Shown here: piece after piece, positions 25,937 through 26,697 of the stretch
Layout: each line of letters begins with the position of its first letter
How positions within the stretch are numbered: the stretch's first letter is position 1
Assembly (NCBI RefSeq): GCF_004359215.1
Contig: NC_090620.1
Span: 120,836-147,532 of the forward strand
Length of the DNA: 26,697 nt
Direction of reading: 5' to 3'
Origin: Bremia lactucae
Taxonomy: Eukaryota > Oomycota > Peronosporomycetes > Peronosporales > Peronosporaceae
The notes under the pieces: model-generated
Told to the model about the DNA's origin: nothing
Databases searched by the model: none
What the model saw: the letters and a program-made list of their open reading frames with translations, nothing else
Made by a program: the position numbers and the translations under genes

Positions 25937-26697
25937 GGGCGGGATGCCCTACTGACGCGGACTCTGAAGCTACCCCTAAGTTCAGAGTTGTGGAACAAAT
26001 GGGTAGCATAGTCCCTGAGGTCTCGAAATTTCGGACCTCAACCCTGCTGGTCTATAGCGCTCATGTAAGAGGCTATGACCAGGTGATGACCCTCCTAGTG
26101 GATTCGGGTGCATCACAAAATTTTGTGAAACTCGCGGCTCTAAGAAAGAGACCGGCGATGTTTGAGTCGCTTTGCCAGGATGGCAAGCGAGAAGAGGCGA
26201 CCGTTCGTTTAGCGAACGGCGCGCTCGTTAAGTCTGAGGGAGTTCAGGTAGAACTCGCCTTCAGCTTTAGTGACTTCTCTTGTAAAGAGAAGTTCACAGT
26301 GCTAGGAATGGAGAGTCCGTATGACCTCATCCTAGGCATGCCATGGTTGGCAAAGTACCAACCATGGATAGACTGGCGTACACGCACAGTTGCGAACTCT
26401 ACGCAGGACACCGGAAAGGATGTGCTCCTGCGAGAGGCCTATGCAACTGATGTCGTGTCGAACACAGTTGAGGGTGCGTTGACGGGATGTCAAACGTCAC
26501 CAATTCCTACCCAGCTCGTGGAGACTGAGGTAGTGAATAGGACGATGACAAGTAGTCATGCGTCCGAATGTCCTGCACAGAGCCGAGAGCCTGTGGCAGT
26601 AGACGGCGAGCTGACAAGAAGTCATGCGTCGCATAAACCGGCACAGTGCCAAGAGCCTGGTGCGGTTGGAAGGGGTGCGTTAGCCAGGAGTGCAACG
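25909..26697 (+). CDS. Protease and PR-RT linker of Pol (copy B), open to window end
   Basis: Uninterrupted frame, -1 relative to gag, first in-frame stop upstream at 25906-25908. Retropepsin active site TLLVDSGASQNFVKLAAL (from about 26089), middle block ATVRLANGALVKSEGVQVEL, and C-terminal ESPYDLILGMPWLAKYQPWI (about 26305-26370) with the ILG motif. The following linker contains imperfect repeats (SSHASECPAQSREP, then RSHASHKPAQCQEP). It would process Gag and Gag-Pol. There is no own ATG until 26002, consistent with expression only by frameshifting. This is the least damaged pol part in the window. Confidence 0.88.
25915..25954 (+). promoter_or_regulatory. -1 ribosomal frameshift signal between gag and protease
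   Basis: Slippery heptamer GGGAAAT at 25915-25921, read in the gag frame as G GGA AAT, the canonical X XXY YYZ phase. After a 9-base spacer (6 if GCG/CGC outer pairs form) comes a stem CAGTAGGG (25931-25938) / CCCTACTG (25947-25954) with an 8-base loop. The gag stop TAG lies in the stem. Slipping -1 enters exactly the open protease frame (next codon TGC at 25921). Confidence 0.75.

Overview
The window is almost entirely decayed LTR-retrotransposon DNA and reads as a repeat-rich, AT/GC-mixed chromosome of an oomycete, most likely a Peronosporales species (Phytophthora or downy-mildew type). The basis is the Gag, protease, RT, RNase H, integrase and chromodomain remnants. Their wording (Gag ending in a CCHC knuckle, DSGAS protease, VSDRDPRF integrase, WRGYP chromodomain, LTRs starting TGTAACGGGG) is what I know from Phytophthora Ty3/gypsy chromoviruses. 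The genus assignment is inference. A 100-N scaffold gap lies at 10018-10117. No rRNA, tRNA, CRISPR or prokaryotic feature was seen.

Layout. 1-1798: 5' end of a minus-strand gypsy element (E0: LTR, gag, then a PR-RT linker fused by internal deletion). 1799-2410: probably host DNA with one short His/Gln/Asn-rich reading frame and two hairpins. 2411-10017: the most complete element (E1, minus strand): 3' LTR, polypurine tract, 3' region, chromodomain, integrase, RNase H, RT, protease and gag, cut at the gap. Its LTR carries a nested 1018-bp TIR element with a perfect 8-bp target duplication. 10118-11400: plus-strand integrase/chromodomain remnant (E2). 11466-13375: plus-strand gag-PR-linker remnant. 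13430-15340: a patchwork of an extra-gene fragment, an inverted gag and a PR-RT linker. 15877-17639: two about 510-bp LTRs in inverted orientation around 741 bp. 17640-20440: minus-strand element E3 (extra gene, chromodomain, part of integrase). 20512-22191: 3' end of plus-strand element E5. 22580-25157: plus-strand RT-RNase H-integrase remnant (E4). 25168-26697: plus-strand gag and protease (B), running off the window.

The strongest unusual signal is an additional gene on the strand opposite to gag-pol in the 3' region of these elements. It starts 110-150 bp inside the 3' LTR, reads away from it, runs antisense over the chromodomain and linker, and ends in a coiled coil. Two long copies (E1, E3) and a fragment (13430-14012) share protein motifs, with changes concentrated at third codon positions. 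E5, a different family in the opposite orientation, has an unrelated-looking reading frame in exactly the same place, and E2 keeps a coiled-coil antisense frame over its linker. The second strong signal is a textbook -1 ribosomal frameshift site between gag and protease of element B (G GGA AAT, short spacer, stem-loop containing the gag stop).

Nearly all coding regions carry stops and frameshifts, so 'gene' here mostly means remnant. Several joins flip strand abruptly, and some may be assembly errors rather than biology.
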